A stretch of 64,000 nucleotides of DNA, from positions 682,001 to 746,000 of the forward strand of contig CM065892.1 in the NCBI GenBank assembly GCA_033439255.1, written 5' to 3'. Shown one piece after another: positions 44,473-56,730 of the stretch. The DNA is from Hericium rajendrae. Lineage: Eukaryota; Basidiomycota; Agaricomycetes; Russulales; Hericiaceae. The notes below the pieces were generated by a model. It did not search any database, had not been told where the DNA came from, and saw nothing but the letters and a program-made list of their open reading frames with translations. Position numbers and translations under genes: made by a program. Each line of letters opens with the position of its first letter. The first letter of the stretch is position 1.

Positions 44473-46897
44473 TCACGCAACCTTGCTCGCGCTGCCCACC
44501 GACTCCGTATCCTTGTCATCGATAACAGCCGCTCCCGCGCGCTGCTCCTCCGCCCACCGCACCGCCGCGCGCCGGCCCTTCGGCACGTCGACGCCGACCC
44601 AGATGACGATGCTCGCGCACGCGCAGAGCGCGAAGAGGAAGGGGAAGCCCTTCCAGTTGTCGCCCGTGTTCTGGATGATCGCCTGGATGACGTTCGGCCC
44701 GATCATGGACGACGCGCGGTTCGAGAGGCCGAAGAGGCCGAAGAACTGCGACGTGTGAGCTGAGCATAAGGGATGTGAAGAAGGAAAAGAGACATACCAT
44801 GTTGTCGAATCCGGGCGGCGTGAGCTCGGCCATCATTGTCTGCGAGAATGCGTAGTACGGCGCCTGGAAGAGACCGAAGACGACGTTGTATGCCCTGTAT
44901 GGACCGAATCAAGGTGATGATACAGTACCTGTCGTCGCGGAGATCGGGGCGTACCAGAACTCCCAGACGTTGTGGAATCCGAACTTGGTGGTCCAGATAC
45001 CGATCATGCCCCACAGCGGGATCATGACGGTGACCACGTTGGTGACGACGAACTGGGGCGAGACGTGAGCTGCAGACTTTCGGCTACTATGACGAGGGCA
45101 TTCACCATCTTCTTCGTAGGGATCTTCCAGTATTTCTGGATATACCAAAAGCCCAAGGTACTGAATATACTGTTAGCATCTAAACAGACGGTTCGGACAT
45201 GAGATCATACCTTGCCGTAGAGGTAAATGCCTGAGCAAGACCAAGATAAGTGTTTTGGAGGAATGAGAAATGGAAATGATCATTCTGGCAAATGGACACC
45301 AGGGTTCCTGTAGTGTTCAGGCCCTGTAACCGTAGCATGTGAGCATATAATCTGAAACAGAAGGAAGTAATCGGACATCGGCGAGTAAGAAGAAAGCAAC
45401 AAGGTAGATGAACGTGTAGGGCAGCTTCTTATACTGCTTAACAGCGATCCAAATCTGACGCACAAGACGAGGTGAGCTCGGAATGCGGAGAAACTATAAA
45501 TATGTCCGAACCTGTTTCCAACCGACGGTCAGATAGCTCTCGCCTTTAGGCATGGGCGGGCCAGGTCGTGGTTGTTGGAAAATGACTGCAAGAAATGTCT
45601 CAGATGCACGAAATGGGACGATATATGACCGTCCACTTACACCACCAGATACCAGTCAGAACCCAGTAACCATTAGTCCTGATTACATATATTACAGATT
45701 AGGTGCCCAGAGAACCAGGATGGAGATGTCTCCTTACAATACGAGCGTGTAGTTGTTGACTTTCGGGTTCGACGCAAGTGGAAGCAGCAATGACAAGTTC
45801 AGCGCGAGCGTGAAGATGTAACCGATATTGCTGTGCGTCTGTTGGCTAATGGTTAGCCAAAAACTCAGCGCATTGCAAAACATAGGCTTACGGTACTGAT
45901 GTTGCTGATCCTGTTCTTCTCCAGACTCTCTTCCGTCTCGTACTCCTCCGCGGAGATCTCTCCGTTTTCGTACTTGTCGCGGAGCTTTCGCGCATGCGGA
46001 GTGTTGCGCGCGAGACGCGGGAAAAGTGCGGCGTAGAATACGAGGGTCGCGCCATACGTGATGAATCCGACCATGTAGAGCGCCATGGCCGCTCCCCAAC
46101 GGTCCGGTGCTAATGACAAGTTCTGTTAGACACAAAAGCAAAAGTCGACTCAACAATGCGCTTACAGGTGAGACTCATGCTGGCGAACTGGGCCGCCCAA
46201 CAGATCACGGTAATGACGAGCAGCAGCCACCGACCAAATGAGCCGTAGTCCGCCGCCGAGCCGATGGTCGTGAAAATCAATGTCATAACCTTCCCATATA
46301 GCAAGCATGAGCATGTCGCATGCACATTGACAAAATAAAGACCGACTCACAGCAAACGAGACGCCGTTTGCAACTAGTACAATAGAGCTAACGGGCTTAG
46401 TCCCGCCGGCCCACGGCAGTACGCACTGGCCCGAAGCCGCATCATCATTACACGACGTTCCTGGCCCACGCAATGGGTCATAGCCAGCTCCCGTGGCGAG
46501 TGACTGGAAGAGGGTCATAGAGTAGCCTTAAAGGATACGTCTCAGCAGTGCCGTATCCACTCGAATATAAGAACTGACCGTTGGGACCGACACCCTGTAA
46601 TCGCAAACATGCTTTGAGGATTCGCGTGTTTAATGAAGAGAGAAATGGAGACATACATTGTCACCATTGTAGTACACTTCAACAACAAACCGTCAGCAAC
46701 CGGAAACACGCAAACGCGAAGGGATACCCACAGTAGTAACTCCACAGTTCCCTGCGCGTGACGATGGGCTCATCTCTCGACGGAGCCGCTGCGACAGGAA
46801 TCGTAGGGTCGAGCATCCGCCCATGCTTGTCGTCCAAGGAGATGGGCTCCGGCTCCGTCAGAGGCTTGGGGTTCTGGGGAGGTAGGTTGCGCGACAT
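44473..46897 (-). CDS. Atg22-like permease (major facilitator fold)
   Basis: Start at 46897 (MSRNLPPQNPKPLTEP). After a cytosolic lead, TRRELWSYY joins to YNGDNGVGPNGYSMTLFQ, the family's first-helix signature in Atg22 proteins. Further helices: VLVANGVSFAVMTLIFTTIG with SAADYGSFGR, LLLVITVICWAAQFASMSL, ALYMVGFITYGATLVFYAA, GYIFTLALNLSLLLPLAS, GYWVLTGIWWVIFQQPRPG, LPYTFIYLVAFFLLADGLN, MMAELTPPGFDNMFFGLFGL and PFLFALCACASIVIWVGVDV. In yeast Atg22 exports amino acids from the vacuole after autophagic breakdown, so vacuolar efflux is inferred. About ten short introns. An acidic central loop (ENGEISAEEYETEESLEKNR) is typical. It ends GSASKVA with no extra domain. Confidence 0.85.
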
Positions 46898-47639
46898 GAG
46901 GAACAAGAGCCAGACGGTGCCAACGACTCGAAAGAGCCGAAGTCCAAAGATTGTCCATTATAACAGTGAAGGATAAGGCAACCCACGGTCCGCACTCAAA
47001 AGCGGTCTTCTGACTGCCCGCATGATGATTCTGCGTCTGTTGCCCGTCTTGGGAACAGCATCGGGCCTGGAAGGCCATGTTGACCTTGATACGCCGGTAA
47101 GCGATCAAGATTCACCCAAATGAAGGAGATAAACGCCTGCCTGAAGCATTTCTGAAGGTGCTTATCGTTGCTTCACGCGTCTCGAAGTCGCGTACGTAGG
47201 GCTGATAAGACGACGGAGGGTTTATGGTGAAATGAGTGATTGTGCAAATGACAAGGTACCCAAATTGGTACTAGGCGGGGAGGGCAACACGCGACGCGCG
47301 CCTCTTCATTCCTTCATGACCATGATGATCTGTCCGGGCATGCTCTGGTGAATACTATTCATGTAATTATCCTCTATCTTTTCCACTAGTTCTTTCAAGG
47401 CATTACGATTATAAAAGAGATGAATCACCTGGTATGTTGCACTACTACACGTACTGGTCAGAGGTCTCTGACGTGGTGTCCCAGCGCATGTTACAGCTCA
47501 GCTTATTTGGCTCATGTGTCACTCATGTTTTCTATGCATTTTGAAGGCTGCCAGACATTCGGAGTCAGATTCTCGGTGCATGATGCCCTGACGTGACGAT
47601 AGGCTGGTAACTCAAATCTGCTAATTTTACAATCTCTAT
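46898..47639. other. Intergenic, Atg22-like promoter
   Basis: No supported gene. It includes the upstream region of the permease and, at its right, possible 5' exon sequence for the weak gene at 47640 (MHFEGCQTFGVRFS near 47527), which could not be joined in phase. Confidence 0.4.
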
Positions 47640-48019
47640 GTAGACGTCGTGATGAGTTCGGTGCCTTTATCCGAAGCTGGCGCGACCTGAAAAGTCTGGC
47701 CAGAGTATGTTCAAGTGAATCAGACTCTGGTTGCTTCCTCACGGACATCCGATGGGATACTTGCTCGAGATCTCATCGTATACTGAGTATCGATGAGCAT
47801 CTGGTGAGTATTATGACCTATCTTACGCTCCAAGCTCATGTATTTCTCCAGTTTTTGCAGCCTGTCGATATTGGAACATATCAAATCCACGAACATCCGC
47901 TTGTCTGTATGATCATAAGCAAGATCCCATATCCCCCAGCAATGTTAGACGAGAGGCCCGGAATATCAGATCCAGATGGGACTTATTTTTTCTCGTTTAT
48001 GACACCTCTCGTGCTATGA
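47640..48019 (+). CDS. Possible gene end or remnant, unknown
   Basis: An uninterrupted frame follows a plausible acceptor (TATGTAG near 47642): RRDEFGAFIRSWRDLKSLAR, then DSGCFLTDIRWDTCSRSHRI and LSIDEHL. A 48-bp GTGAGT..CAG intron joins it in phase to FLQPVDIGTYQIHEHPLVCM, MIISKIPYPPAMLDERPGIS and a stop after MTPLVL. The composition is protein-like and the intron fits local rules. No start codon can be placed and the upstream piece carries a stop, so this may be a decayed gene. I do not recognise the family. Confidence 0.3.
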
Positions 48020-48636
48020 CGAAGAAAAGCAACATTCCTGACAGCCGTCTCAAGTGCGACGTGCAGCGTTTCTGCTTGTTCCTTTGGGGCAGGTAGTAAC
48101 CGTCGCCGCCTTGACAGACAAATTGGCTGGATGACGGGTGTAATTTGCAATCGGAGCACATCTTCCCCTCTCCTTTTTTCTTCGTTATATTTCTTCACGA
48201 TAGCAGGGTGGATTACACTGTATATAACGACATGTAGATCCATGTTGACCTGAAAATTCGGAATGTCTGCCTGTTTTTAAGTTGTCAACTTGTCTGTGTT
48301 TTTTGGCCAACCCTAACCTTCCAAGTGCAACGTTGCGTTTTGGACGCTTGGCCTTGCTTGGCAGTACTTTGTGTTCGGTCCCGTCACATCGCGAAGATGG
48401 CACAGATAACTTTGTTCAGCAACGCGAGGGCGTCTTGCGGGCCACTTTATGTGCGTCTAGTCAATTCTAGTCATTTGTAGAGTCAAGGTGACTCCAGTGG
48501 CTTAGAAACGTGCACCAGGATTCGCGACATACGCACGGATTCAAAAAGACGAAGCACACTGACGCAACTCTGCTTTGCTTGCTTCCTTCAATCCACGCGA
48601 CTGTAGATCTGCGAACGCATCCGCCAGCCTAGAGAT
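48020..48636. other. Intergenic before the ITPase gene
   Basis: About 620 bp. A minus frame at 47983-48243 contains YSVIHPAIVKKYNEE, faintly like a decapping-scavenger motif, but nothing around it supports a gene. Confidence 0.35.
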
Positions 48637-49485
48637 ATGCCAGAAACCCCGCTTGGTTTGTACTGATTCCTTACGACTCTGCACCAGCTGATCGGACGCC
48701 ACTAACCAGTCTTCGTGACTGGCAATGCCAGTAAGCTGAAGGAGGTCCGGGAAATCCTATCCATTGGACACCCCATCGAACTAGAAAACCAGGATCTCGA
48801 CCGTACGTGCTCTTTTCCACTGTTTCATTATAAGTACAACCTAATGATCCGCCGAAGTCCCCGAGATTCAGGGTACAACTCAGGAGGTTGCACGCGAGAA
48901 ATGCAGACGCGCCGCTGAGATCGTCAGTTCACTTGAATTGCATTGCCCGTTCTCAGTCCTCACATTTGATTACCCCACGTCGCAGCTTAAACGTCCTGTG
49001 ATCACAGAGGATACCGCTCTTTGCTTCAAGGCCCTTAATGGCCTCCCGGGCCCGTACATCAAGCACTTCCTGAAAGATCTTGGCCACGAAGGTCCGCGGC
49101 AGGCCTCGCTTTCAGACGACGAATTGTCCTGATGTAGTTATCGCCAGGTCTGAACAATCTGCTTGTCGGCTTTCCGACGAAAGAGGCGTGGGCATTGTGC
49201 ACATTCGCATACTGTGCAGGGCCCGGATCAGAGCCGATCCTCTTCGAGGGCCGGACGGACGGGATGATCGTGCCTCCGCGCGGACCCCCGAAGTTCGGAT
49301 GGGACCCTGTGTTCCAGGCCGAGGATACAGGAAAGACGTGTGTTCTCTGTCCACTTACGGCGGCGATAAGTTTTGCTGATAATAATCATAGGTATGCCGA
49401 GATGGAGCCCGAGCAAAAGAACAAGATCTCGCATCGCTACCGCGCGCTGGACAAGCTGAGGGATTATCTTCGCAGACTCGAGTAA
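48637..49485 (+). CDS. HAM1: Inosine triphosphate pyrophosphatase (ITPase, Ham1 family)
   Basis: House-cleaning enzyme that hydrolyses ITP, dITP and XTP to monophosphates and so keeps deaminated purines out of nucleic acids. Exon 1 is tiny: MPETPL, spliced at GTTTGT..CAG to [17 protein letters not shown], the substrate-binding T-x-N-x-x-K motif. Later come [90 protein letters not shown] with [14 protein letters not shown], and the terminal [18 protein letters not shown]. The S-H-R-x-x-A-L and F-G-W-D-P motifs are diagnostic. Five or so small introns. Cytosolic, no targeting signal. Length about 190-200 residues, normal. Confidence 0.93.
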
Positions 49486-49564
49486 ATACCTGTATTGATC
49501 GGTTGCAGGTATCGCTGCAGCATTATAAGTCATAAGTACTACGGATTTGATTTCATCAGCCCTA

Positions 49565-50303
49565 TCACAGTTTTTGCAAGTGCTGAACAGCCTTGGATCC
49601 CCGACCTGCTTTCGTGTGGACAGCAGAGCAGAGCAGCATCTGTTTACTCTTGTCCCAGACCTGAGGATCGCGTTCAACAGTGTGCCTCGCAAGGGCCACA
49701 TGCTGCTACTGTACGTACCTCGCATCGCGCCGTGTTTATTTTGCCTCCATAGGCCAGACTCGTTGCGGTAATCGTGAGCTCGGCGCCGATTGAAGCAGGT
49801 GCGTGCCATGTAATGCTCATTGCTTGTGACAAACCGGCCGTGTCCGTGTCGAGGTGGATGCTGAGGTTCGCAAGGCAGAGAGACGAACAGCTGGATCGCA
49901 AATCAGAGCAGATGACCATGCTTGGGCTCGTCACCTACATGTCAATGAGGTACGCCGCACAGGCGCCATGGAGCACTTTATAGACATTGACCATGTCTTC
50001 CCTCGAGAGCGTTACGGGAGCTACAATTATCGTGAAAAACAACGTACCTTTGTCAACGGTCACCTTACATGTCACATCAGCCTGCAATCCTCCTCCCTCC
50101 ACCTCTTTAATATTTGTCTCAATAAATCTGATCCGCCTCGCCACCGCAGATCCATACGACTGTCCCTCCTGGTCTATGAAGAACGAAAATGCGTTCGCTT
50201 GAAGCTGTTTCTCCGCAAGCGGTACGTTGCCGTTCATGAGATTAGGATCGAATAGCAGCGACTGGGGAAGGCGAGTCATCCATAGTGTGTTCTTCCTGGC
50301 CAT
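49565..50303 (-). CDS. Hotdog-fold thioesterase (PaaI/THEM2-like), copy 1
   Basis: Start MARKNTLWMTRLPQSLL at 50303 (an in-frame Met two codons up is possible). Exon 1 ends ADVTCKVTVDK and splices (GTACGT..GAAG) to DMVNVYKVLHGACAAYLID, the hotdog His-Gly-Gly/Ala motif on the central helix. A second intron joins to ICSSLCLANLSIHLDTDTAG, then LSQAMSITWHAPASIGAEL, ITATSLAYGGKINTARCE and, after a third intron, VWDKSKQMLLCSAVHTKAG. This is the acyl-CoA thioesterase pattern of PaaI/THEM2 proteins that release free acids from CoA esters. Canonical HGG reads HGA here. Two relatives follow upstream on the same strand, one of them decayed. Substrate unknown. It converges with the ITPase gene, whose stop is 80 bp away. 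Confidence 0.8.
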
Positions 50304-50649
50304 GGGCATGGAATTCAGCTGACATTTTGTGCCGTACCGGGCTTATGACAGGTGCGAATGACGCCGATGTGCCATGCTTATCAACCCAGGCTGTGCGAGA
50401 AGAATGGTGTTGACAGACCCGCGGATCTACAGGAATGAAAACTTCCTCGTATCGCTGGGATGGCCCGCGGAGAAGACTTAGAAGGCCAATCCAGGCGACC
50501 CTGGGCCTGATGCTGTGTATGAGCCTGGCGTGCGAGTGTCAATGACATTCTGAGTGTACAAGTATGGTGGCCACGCGGCTGCTATGCTTCCGTATTCAAG
50601 GACATGAAGGAAGACACTGATCACATGTATGAATGCGACCGAACTCAAC

Positions 50650-51250
50650 CATCGCAAAGCTTCGGCTGCGATTGGCGGTGAGAAGCATTCCGGACCTTTC
50701 TAGCGCAAATCATGTCAACATGATATTGGATACTGAGAAGGAATAAACGACTAGCCTCGCAGCAGGATGCCATGACACGGGCTCCCACCGTGACGGAGCG
50801 CCTTATCAACCTCACCTCATCCCCGCTGACATGTCGGAATGGCGAAGATGCTTGGTAGTGTCAGAAGTACTGACTGACAAAACACTGACATGGGAACGGG
50901 AGCGTGGTACACCAAATAAATGGCTCGCAAGACTCCCAACTCGCCATTCTCATTTAGCGCCGCGAATGCTTAAGCGGAAGTGCTTATGGACCCTGTTATT
51001 GTCAGCAACTTTCATCATCTCTGGGGAACCATCAGCCTTCCAGCATCATCATGTACGTTGCGTGGTGGATAGAAATGAAATATACTTTCCGAGGCACTAG
51101 CACTCTCGAGAACGTGCGTGCCTCCATCCTCTAGGCTGGGTTTCTTTTGCCATTTACATTCTTGGCAAGAGCAGGGCCGATTATTCGATAAGATTAGGAG
51201 TGTCAACCATGCGCTCTTCAATGACGTCTGACGCACTTGCAACTACGTGA
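50650..51250 (-). pseudogene. Hotdog thioesterase, decayed copy
   Basis: Follows the same exon order as the intact copy at 52208. Recognisable pieces on the minus strand are FAALNENGELGVLRAIYLVY with HAPVPM (matching FAAINESGEMGVSQAINMVY), then RRSVTVGARVMASCCE (matching NTSITVGSRVMTSRCE) and a C-terminal VRNASHRQSQPKL. The HGG-motif exon is mostly lost, several stops fall in exon 1, and small deletions shift frame before the last exon. Non-coding parts also align with 52330-52425. It was therefore once a full gene, duplicated together with its introns. Confidence 0.75.
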
Positions 51251-52207
51251 ACGGCTCTCTGGAAAGGCATGGTGAACAATTATTGACCGAGAAGGAAGTG
51301 AACACTCCGAAGGGGGTGAGAACACGTCAGAACCTGGTGACAGATGCATAGATGAAAGGGTTTGAGCGGGAACAGCATTTACCGAACCCAGTCCACAGCG
51401 GTACTTGCTTCACTGTCTAGCCTCCTGCGCTGCCTATAAGCAAGTACTCAATCGCCGCAGGCTCCGGAGAAAAAGGGCGCAGTCTGAAGTATTGTGAAGC
51501 GCCATAAAACCGAAGACAGTTTCCGCGACAGAAAGGCATTCTCCCTATCCCGCGCCGAGTCAACTGGGAGGCCTCGGTGTTTTACCATAGGACCGCTGAA
51601 GAATCCCCCGAGTTCGATGCGCTCGGGAAACTAATCAAACAGCAGCTCGTGTCTGACTGCGTGGACGGTCTTGTCACTAATTGTGGTTCATTGTAAGGGC
51701 CGGTACGGCTGGAGACGCAGAGCAATAGCAGAGAGTGGGGGACATAACGTATACAGGACAGACAATCGTGGAGCGACGGGGAGCAGGACCAACGGCCTCA
51801 GAGCTGAGTGAGAGGTAGCCTATGATCATGAAGTTCACGGCTACTGCGCCAAATCCATCGTTGTCGGCGTGAGGCGTGCCCCGGCAAAACGGCGACATTC
51901 CAGCTGAGACGGTCTTCAAGTTCGAACGTTCAAGCTTCACGGCCATTCTCGCCTGACGCCGCCCACGCAATGGCCGTAAAACCACGCCCCTCATCTTCAT
52001 CCGAGGCTCTTGTCACATCCGCAAGCTTCACAAATGCCATTTAGCATCTGCCTCTCGAGATATTGCTCCAATATTGTAACCCCTAGTATAGATATTCTAT
52101 TGATCGCTGCCTGTAAGCGCATCCTTCATATTCCTGCCAATGACGGATATGAATAGTACATCTGCCGGAGTCGGGTATGTGTCACCGGTCCACCCAAAGT
52201 CAACGTT
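51251..52207. other. Spacer between thioesterase copies
   Basis: Nearly 1 kb with no gene I can support; the minus frame at 51677-52000 has no family signal. Confidence 0.4.
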
Positions 52208-52942
52208 TCAGAGCTTCGGCTGGGATGCTGCCATCTTTATGTGCGTCCCTGAGGCCACCAGGCGGTGGTGCGTAACATCCCAGACCTTGTGAGGCAAGTC
52301 AACCGGTAGAACCGACTATTCGGCACGAATATATGTCTGACCTCGCAGCGGGATGTCATCACACGGGAGCCGACCGTGATAGATGTGTTTACTAATCTCA
52401 GTTTGTCCCCACTGACGTATTAGGATTGTAAGAAAACGAGATTCAGGATTGACCACAGTTCCAGGTGAACTTACAGTTTAGCGGGAGCATGATATACCAT
52501 ATTGATTGCCTGTGAAACACCCATCTCTCCACTTTCATTAATCGCTGCGAACGGTAAAGTGGATGCGCTTGTGGATGCGTGCTTGAGCTGATAGCGACCA
52601 TCGAACGAGTCTCTAGTGCTCACACATCAACCAAGTACGCAGTGCATCCGCCATGCACGTTTCCAGCGACATTCAACATGCCTGTGGGACTATCAGACTT
52701 CCGACAAAACGCATGTCGGCATGAAACGTACTCTCTACGACGGTAACCTCGAGAACGACTCGCGCCTCCATCCTTTGTGGTTCATCCGCCTTCGGGCGGA
52801 TGTCGACCTCCTTAAGAACCAAATCATCACGTATTTCCTTTCCAAAGTGTATACTGGCCCTCGAGATGAGATTATGGGCGTTGATGACGCGCTCCTTAAC
52901 GGCATCTGGCGCGTTTCCGGCTATCTGTGCGGGGGAAGACAT
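52208..52942 (-). CDS. Hotdog-fold thioesterase (PaaI/THEM2-like), copy 2
   Basis: Five exons reconstruct a complete protein of about 170 residues. From 52942: MSSPAQIAGNAPDAVKERVI, then RASIHFGKEIRDDLVLKEVD and ARVVLEVTVVES. After a GTACGT..ACAG intron: MLNVAGNVHGGCTAYLVDV with a canonical His-Gly-Gly. After an intron ending CACAAG: ASTLPFAAINESGEMG and VSQAINMVYHAPAKL. Then LGDKLRLVNTSITVGSRVMT with SRCE, and finally VWDVTHHRLVASGTHIKMAA with SQPKL. All phases agree. The family hydrolyses acyl-CoA thioesters; the helix His-Gly-Gly and the conserved Ser-Gln-Ala region are intact. No targeting signal. Much shorter frames on the opposite strand are shadows. Confidence 0.82.
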
Positions 52943-53451
52943 GACAAGTGACAGGGGAGCGGAGGTTAACGATGGAGTCCTTCAAGGAGATGAAAGGAGC
53001 GTCTGTGATTAGGCCAATACCCTAGTATAAACGTGTGGACGCGAAGGCTTGGGAGCGTCAAACAAAGAGTCGCAACGTCGGCAGATTGGGGTGGGCCGAA
53101 TCCCGCAGCGGCGCTTCGATCAATATCACAGGCTCTCTTCAGGACTCCAGCGCCCAGTTAAACAGCACATGTCGTCCCTACGTGACTTGAGCAAGTATAT
53201 GAAGGACGAGTTGCGCACATGAGGCTGATCGACGATGGCGGCGTTGAGGGAGAAAGAAGCACGTGGTCGCGCTCAGCACGGATATGAGAAATGCGTGGTC
53301 ATTAATTCATGGTCCAAGAAGTGGACCTTCGAGAGTACAAAAACATTAGGCGTGCAATGTCTATGCACCCTGATCCCCGTGATACATGTTAAACACTATA
53401 TTATATATCCAGAAAATCCCAAGCAAAAATCCACGACAAGAGCTGGCGAGC
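52943..53451. other. Intergenic, thioesterase promoter / OPT 3' flank
   Basis: No supported gene or repeat; upstream region of thioesterase copy 2. Confidence 0.45.
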
Positions 53452-56400
53452 TTAATCGAGCGCGCCATTGCCATTGCAGTAATCTGCATTCCCCTTCGAA
53501 GGGTTGCCGGCCCACTAAACACAAGTATTCATGAGAATAAAATAGCAAACCGACAGACGAGATACATACCGTTGGGAACGGGCGGGAGACGCCCGATGCG
53601 CCGAAGACAGCGAACGACAGGATGAAGATCATCACTTGCGCACCGCCATCCATCGCCCCTCCCAGGATGTAATTGTACTTGCGGTACCAGCCAGGGTGGT
53701 ATCGCCTCAGCCAGAGCTGCGACGTGATGCCGACGAGGATGCACGATAAGATGATGGAGTTGACACCCACATACATCCAGCCGGAGTACTGTTCTGGTGT
53801 AAGGATAGGAAGTCTAGCCAAGAAAGTTGTCAAAACGTACCATGTAGATGATCGGCAGCATGATCTTATCAACGGAAATCGGGCCAATTTTTGGCCACCG
53901 CTGAGGAAGACTGTCAGTACCTGAGGCATCGGTCAAGAAGTATCTCTCGCACCTTGTATATTAGCCATTGGAAGAAGGTCACACCAGCACCGATGAACAG
54001 ACTCATAGGAACGATGAAGTAGGGTCCGTTCCTGCCGTACAACTGCTTGGCTAGCGACCAAGTGACAGCATTGCTGTTCAAGGATTGTACGGTCTGTCCA
54101 CTCCATACCGTGTTCCCTTGAGGGTCAAGCAGAAGATCTGCTTGGGCTGTCGTGATCGAAATCATGACGGCTGTCAAAGATAGCTAGTCAACATCATTTC
54201 GCATCGCAGCATGAAGTTCGAGACTTACCATAGTTCACGAAGCACCCGATGATGGCACCCCAGAGCTGCATGATAAACATGATGCGGGGAGGAATCTTCA
54301 GGTATTGGCCAATCTTCAAGTCTCCAGCGAGACTGATGGAGGTCGATACAACGTCGTGGCTCCACATAGAGAACTATACTCGAGCAAGGATGAATATAAT
54401 TCATGTAGCGCATCAAAGCAATGACGCACGTAAAGGTTCGCAACGGGTCTACCCGGGTTAACGGATCCCGCAATCATCTTAAACAATTGATTTGTCGCTA
54501 TACCGTTACCCATGCGAGCATAAAGCAACGTAGAGAATGGCTTGAAAGAGCGGGAGTGAGAAGCAGGACGAAGCAACGCGAATTGTGCTGCATTACCGTC
54601 ACGAACGCACCCGTGGCAAGGGCGACGATGTACGACCACCATGGCAGTGTGGTCTGTCCTTTGAGTACGACGATAAGGCCTGCCATTGTCGTGTCAATGA
54701 GTCCCACCCCATGCAAAACCGATGCATGGTACATACCAGCGAAGAAGGCCAAGAGCAGGAGGATGGCATACCACCACCAAGGTGCCTCCTTGTACTTCTG
54801 CATGGCTCTCCAGTGAGGATCAGGCTGGGTCTTGGTGCGGGCTTGTCTGAACGAGTCCCGAACGTACGGGCCCCAGAAGAAGATGCAATGCGCAATCAGA
54901 CCGCCGATCTACATGCGATGAGCATTCACCACTCTTGTGAAAGCCAACTACACATACCGACAAGTTGGCAGTGAGGCTAGCCCAGGCGTTAGAGCCGGTC
55001 AGAGCGGGAAGACCGATCTCGTCCAGTGCAGTCTGGTTCAGCTTGAAATCCGGTGAACTAAAGACGGCAGTCTGGTGGTAGATCGAGCCGTTCTGTGAGA
55101 ACAGGGACGACGACAACATAGGGAAGTCTTTCGACTAGAAAGGGTCCGTCAGAAATATCGAGGGTACCAGGTCGATCGTCAGACTCACGTTCCAAGTGTT
55201 CGAGTAATAGATACCGAGGATTGCGATGTAGCAGATGGCGTATCCAACCCAGGAGTTGGCTAGAAGGCTTTTAGTAACCATGTGATGCAGACGGCTATGA
55301 CAGTGGCTTACCCTGCTGGATCAGAGGATAGCTCATGAAACTGCAATAAGACCACTAATGAATACGAGACAAACAAAAACATGTGTTCACTTACGCGGAA
55401 GTGATGTATTGCCAGTCGAAACTCAAGCTGAGAAGTCCAAGACCCTCATTACCATCGGAACCGCCGAAGATGTTAGTGAAAACATCTTGGGTGGCCGGGC
55501 TCGCATGCTGCGAAGCAAGGCAGAAGATGCTGAAGCCGTTGAGGAAAGGGAAGATGTACGACGGGATGATTTCGTAAATAAACATGGCCGTGAATGCGAT
55601 CCAGAAAATCTTGACACGCTTGGCATTGCCAGTAGTATCAAAGTGAAGGGCTATCGAGTGCAATGACAAGTCAACGACACAGTCAATAAAAACGCTGGGA
55701 AACGCACCTTGGAAGATGGACACTGTCGGCATGTTCTGTGTGCAATCGTCAGCAAACTATAATCCAGCCACAATCAGGCTAGCGCACCGCCCAGTAGACC
55801 ATCTCACTTGGGTACACGGTCAGAGGTCGGAGCAAACCGACGATACCGTAGCTAGAGTGACAGTTACTACAGAACATGAGAGGACAGAGCAATAAGGCTT
55901 ACCCGAAAACGGCCGTCGAGAATGTCGAAAGGACAGCTGTCGTTGCAGTGATATGAGTGTCATAATAAAGCTGAAAGCCGCCTCAGATTAGAACGGACCG
56001 CGAAGAGTACATCGCAATATGCCACGTACTTTTTGAACCGCAAAATTGAGAACCGCCGAGCTGCCATAAGCGGCAGTGGAAGCGACAATCGACGAGATGA
56101 CATGCTATAAGCCCCAAACGTGTAAGCCGATCGCAGCATAGCGTTGAAAGCAGGACTTGCCTCTTTAATTTTGAACTCTCCGGGATTAATGAACTCGAAG
56201 ACGGGACCCAGGCTATTCGCAAAGCGTGTCCCTTCAACCCAGGAGCGGCGCGGGAAGAATGCGGCCCAGAAAGTCCCAAAGATGTAGATAATCAAGAGCA
56301 GGAAAACGGTCGAGATCGTCTCCACAACAGGTTTGAACGTGTAGATCTGTGAAGAGTCAGACATGAGTACCAATGTGTAATAAGTGCGACCAACCTGGTA

Positions 56401-56730
56401 GAGTGCCGCTCCAAGTCCGCCGAAAACCGTACCGAGGACGACTGACCGGAATGTCAAGGGAGGGTCTCCATCGTCACGAAGATCGACGACATAGCGAGAG
56501 ATGTCCCTGCCCGAGGTGATAACAGGTTCGCCATTCACCAAGGTCATCTCATGGTCTTCGTCCAAGAAGTCCTGAATGTCCTTCTCGGTTGCAGAGTGGG
56601 GATCCCTTTCCTTGATGATGTCGCCGTCGTCCGACCCCTTCTGGGATACAGAGGCCGCCTTCTCATCGAAAGGCGCAGCGGCCGACGTCAGCGTCGGCAT
56701 CGGAGACTCTGGCTCGTCGTGGAATGCCAT
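53452..56730 (-). CDS. Oligopeptide transporter, OPT family
   Basis: Start MAFHDEPESPMPTLTSAAAP at 56730; a hydrophilic N-terminus with acidic EKDIQDFLDEDHEMTLVNGE precedes the first helices, as in fungal OPTs. Family landmarks: FRSVVLGTVFGGLGAALYQ, the short-peptide region RSWVEGTRFANSLGPVFEFI with NPGEFKIKEHV (the NPG motif), YPSEMVYWANMPTVSIFQ, KIFWIAFTAMFIYEIIPSYI, FDWQYITSAFMSYPLIQQAN, WWWYAILLLLAFFAG, LYARMGNGIATNQLFKMIAG with GRPVANLYFSMWSHDV, and KRWPKIGPISVDKIMLP (the KIPPR region occurs just before as LKIPPRIMFIMQLWG). The end reads WAGNPSKGNADYCNGNGALD. Plasma-membrane proton-coupled uptake of tetra/pentapeptides or glutathione is the family role. Roughly 800-850 residues in about fifteen exons. 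Confidence 0.92.

Noticed and set aside
47983-48243. Faint resemblance of YSVIHPAIVKKYNEE to a decapping scavenger (DcpS) motif
   Set aside because: No other DcpS blocks or HIT motif nearby on either strand.
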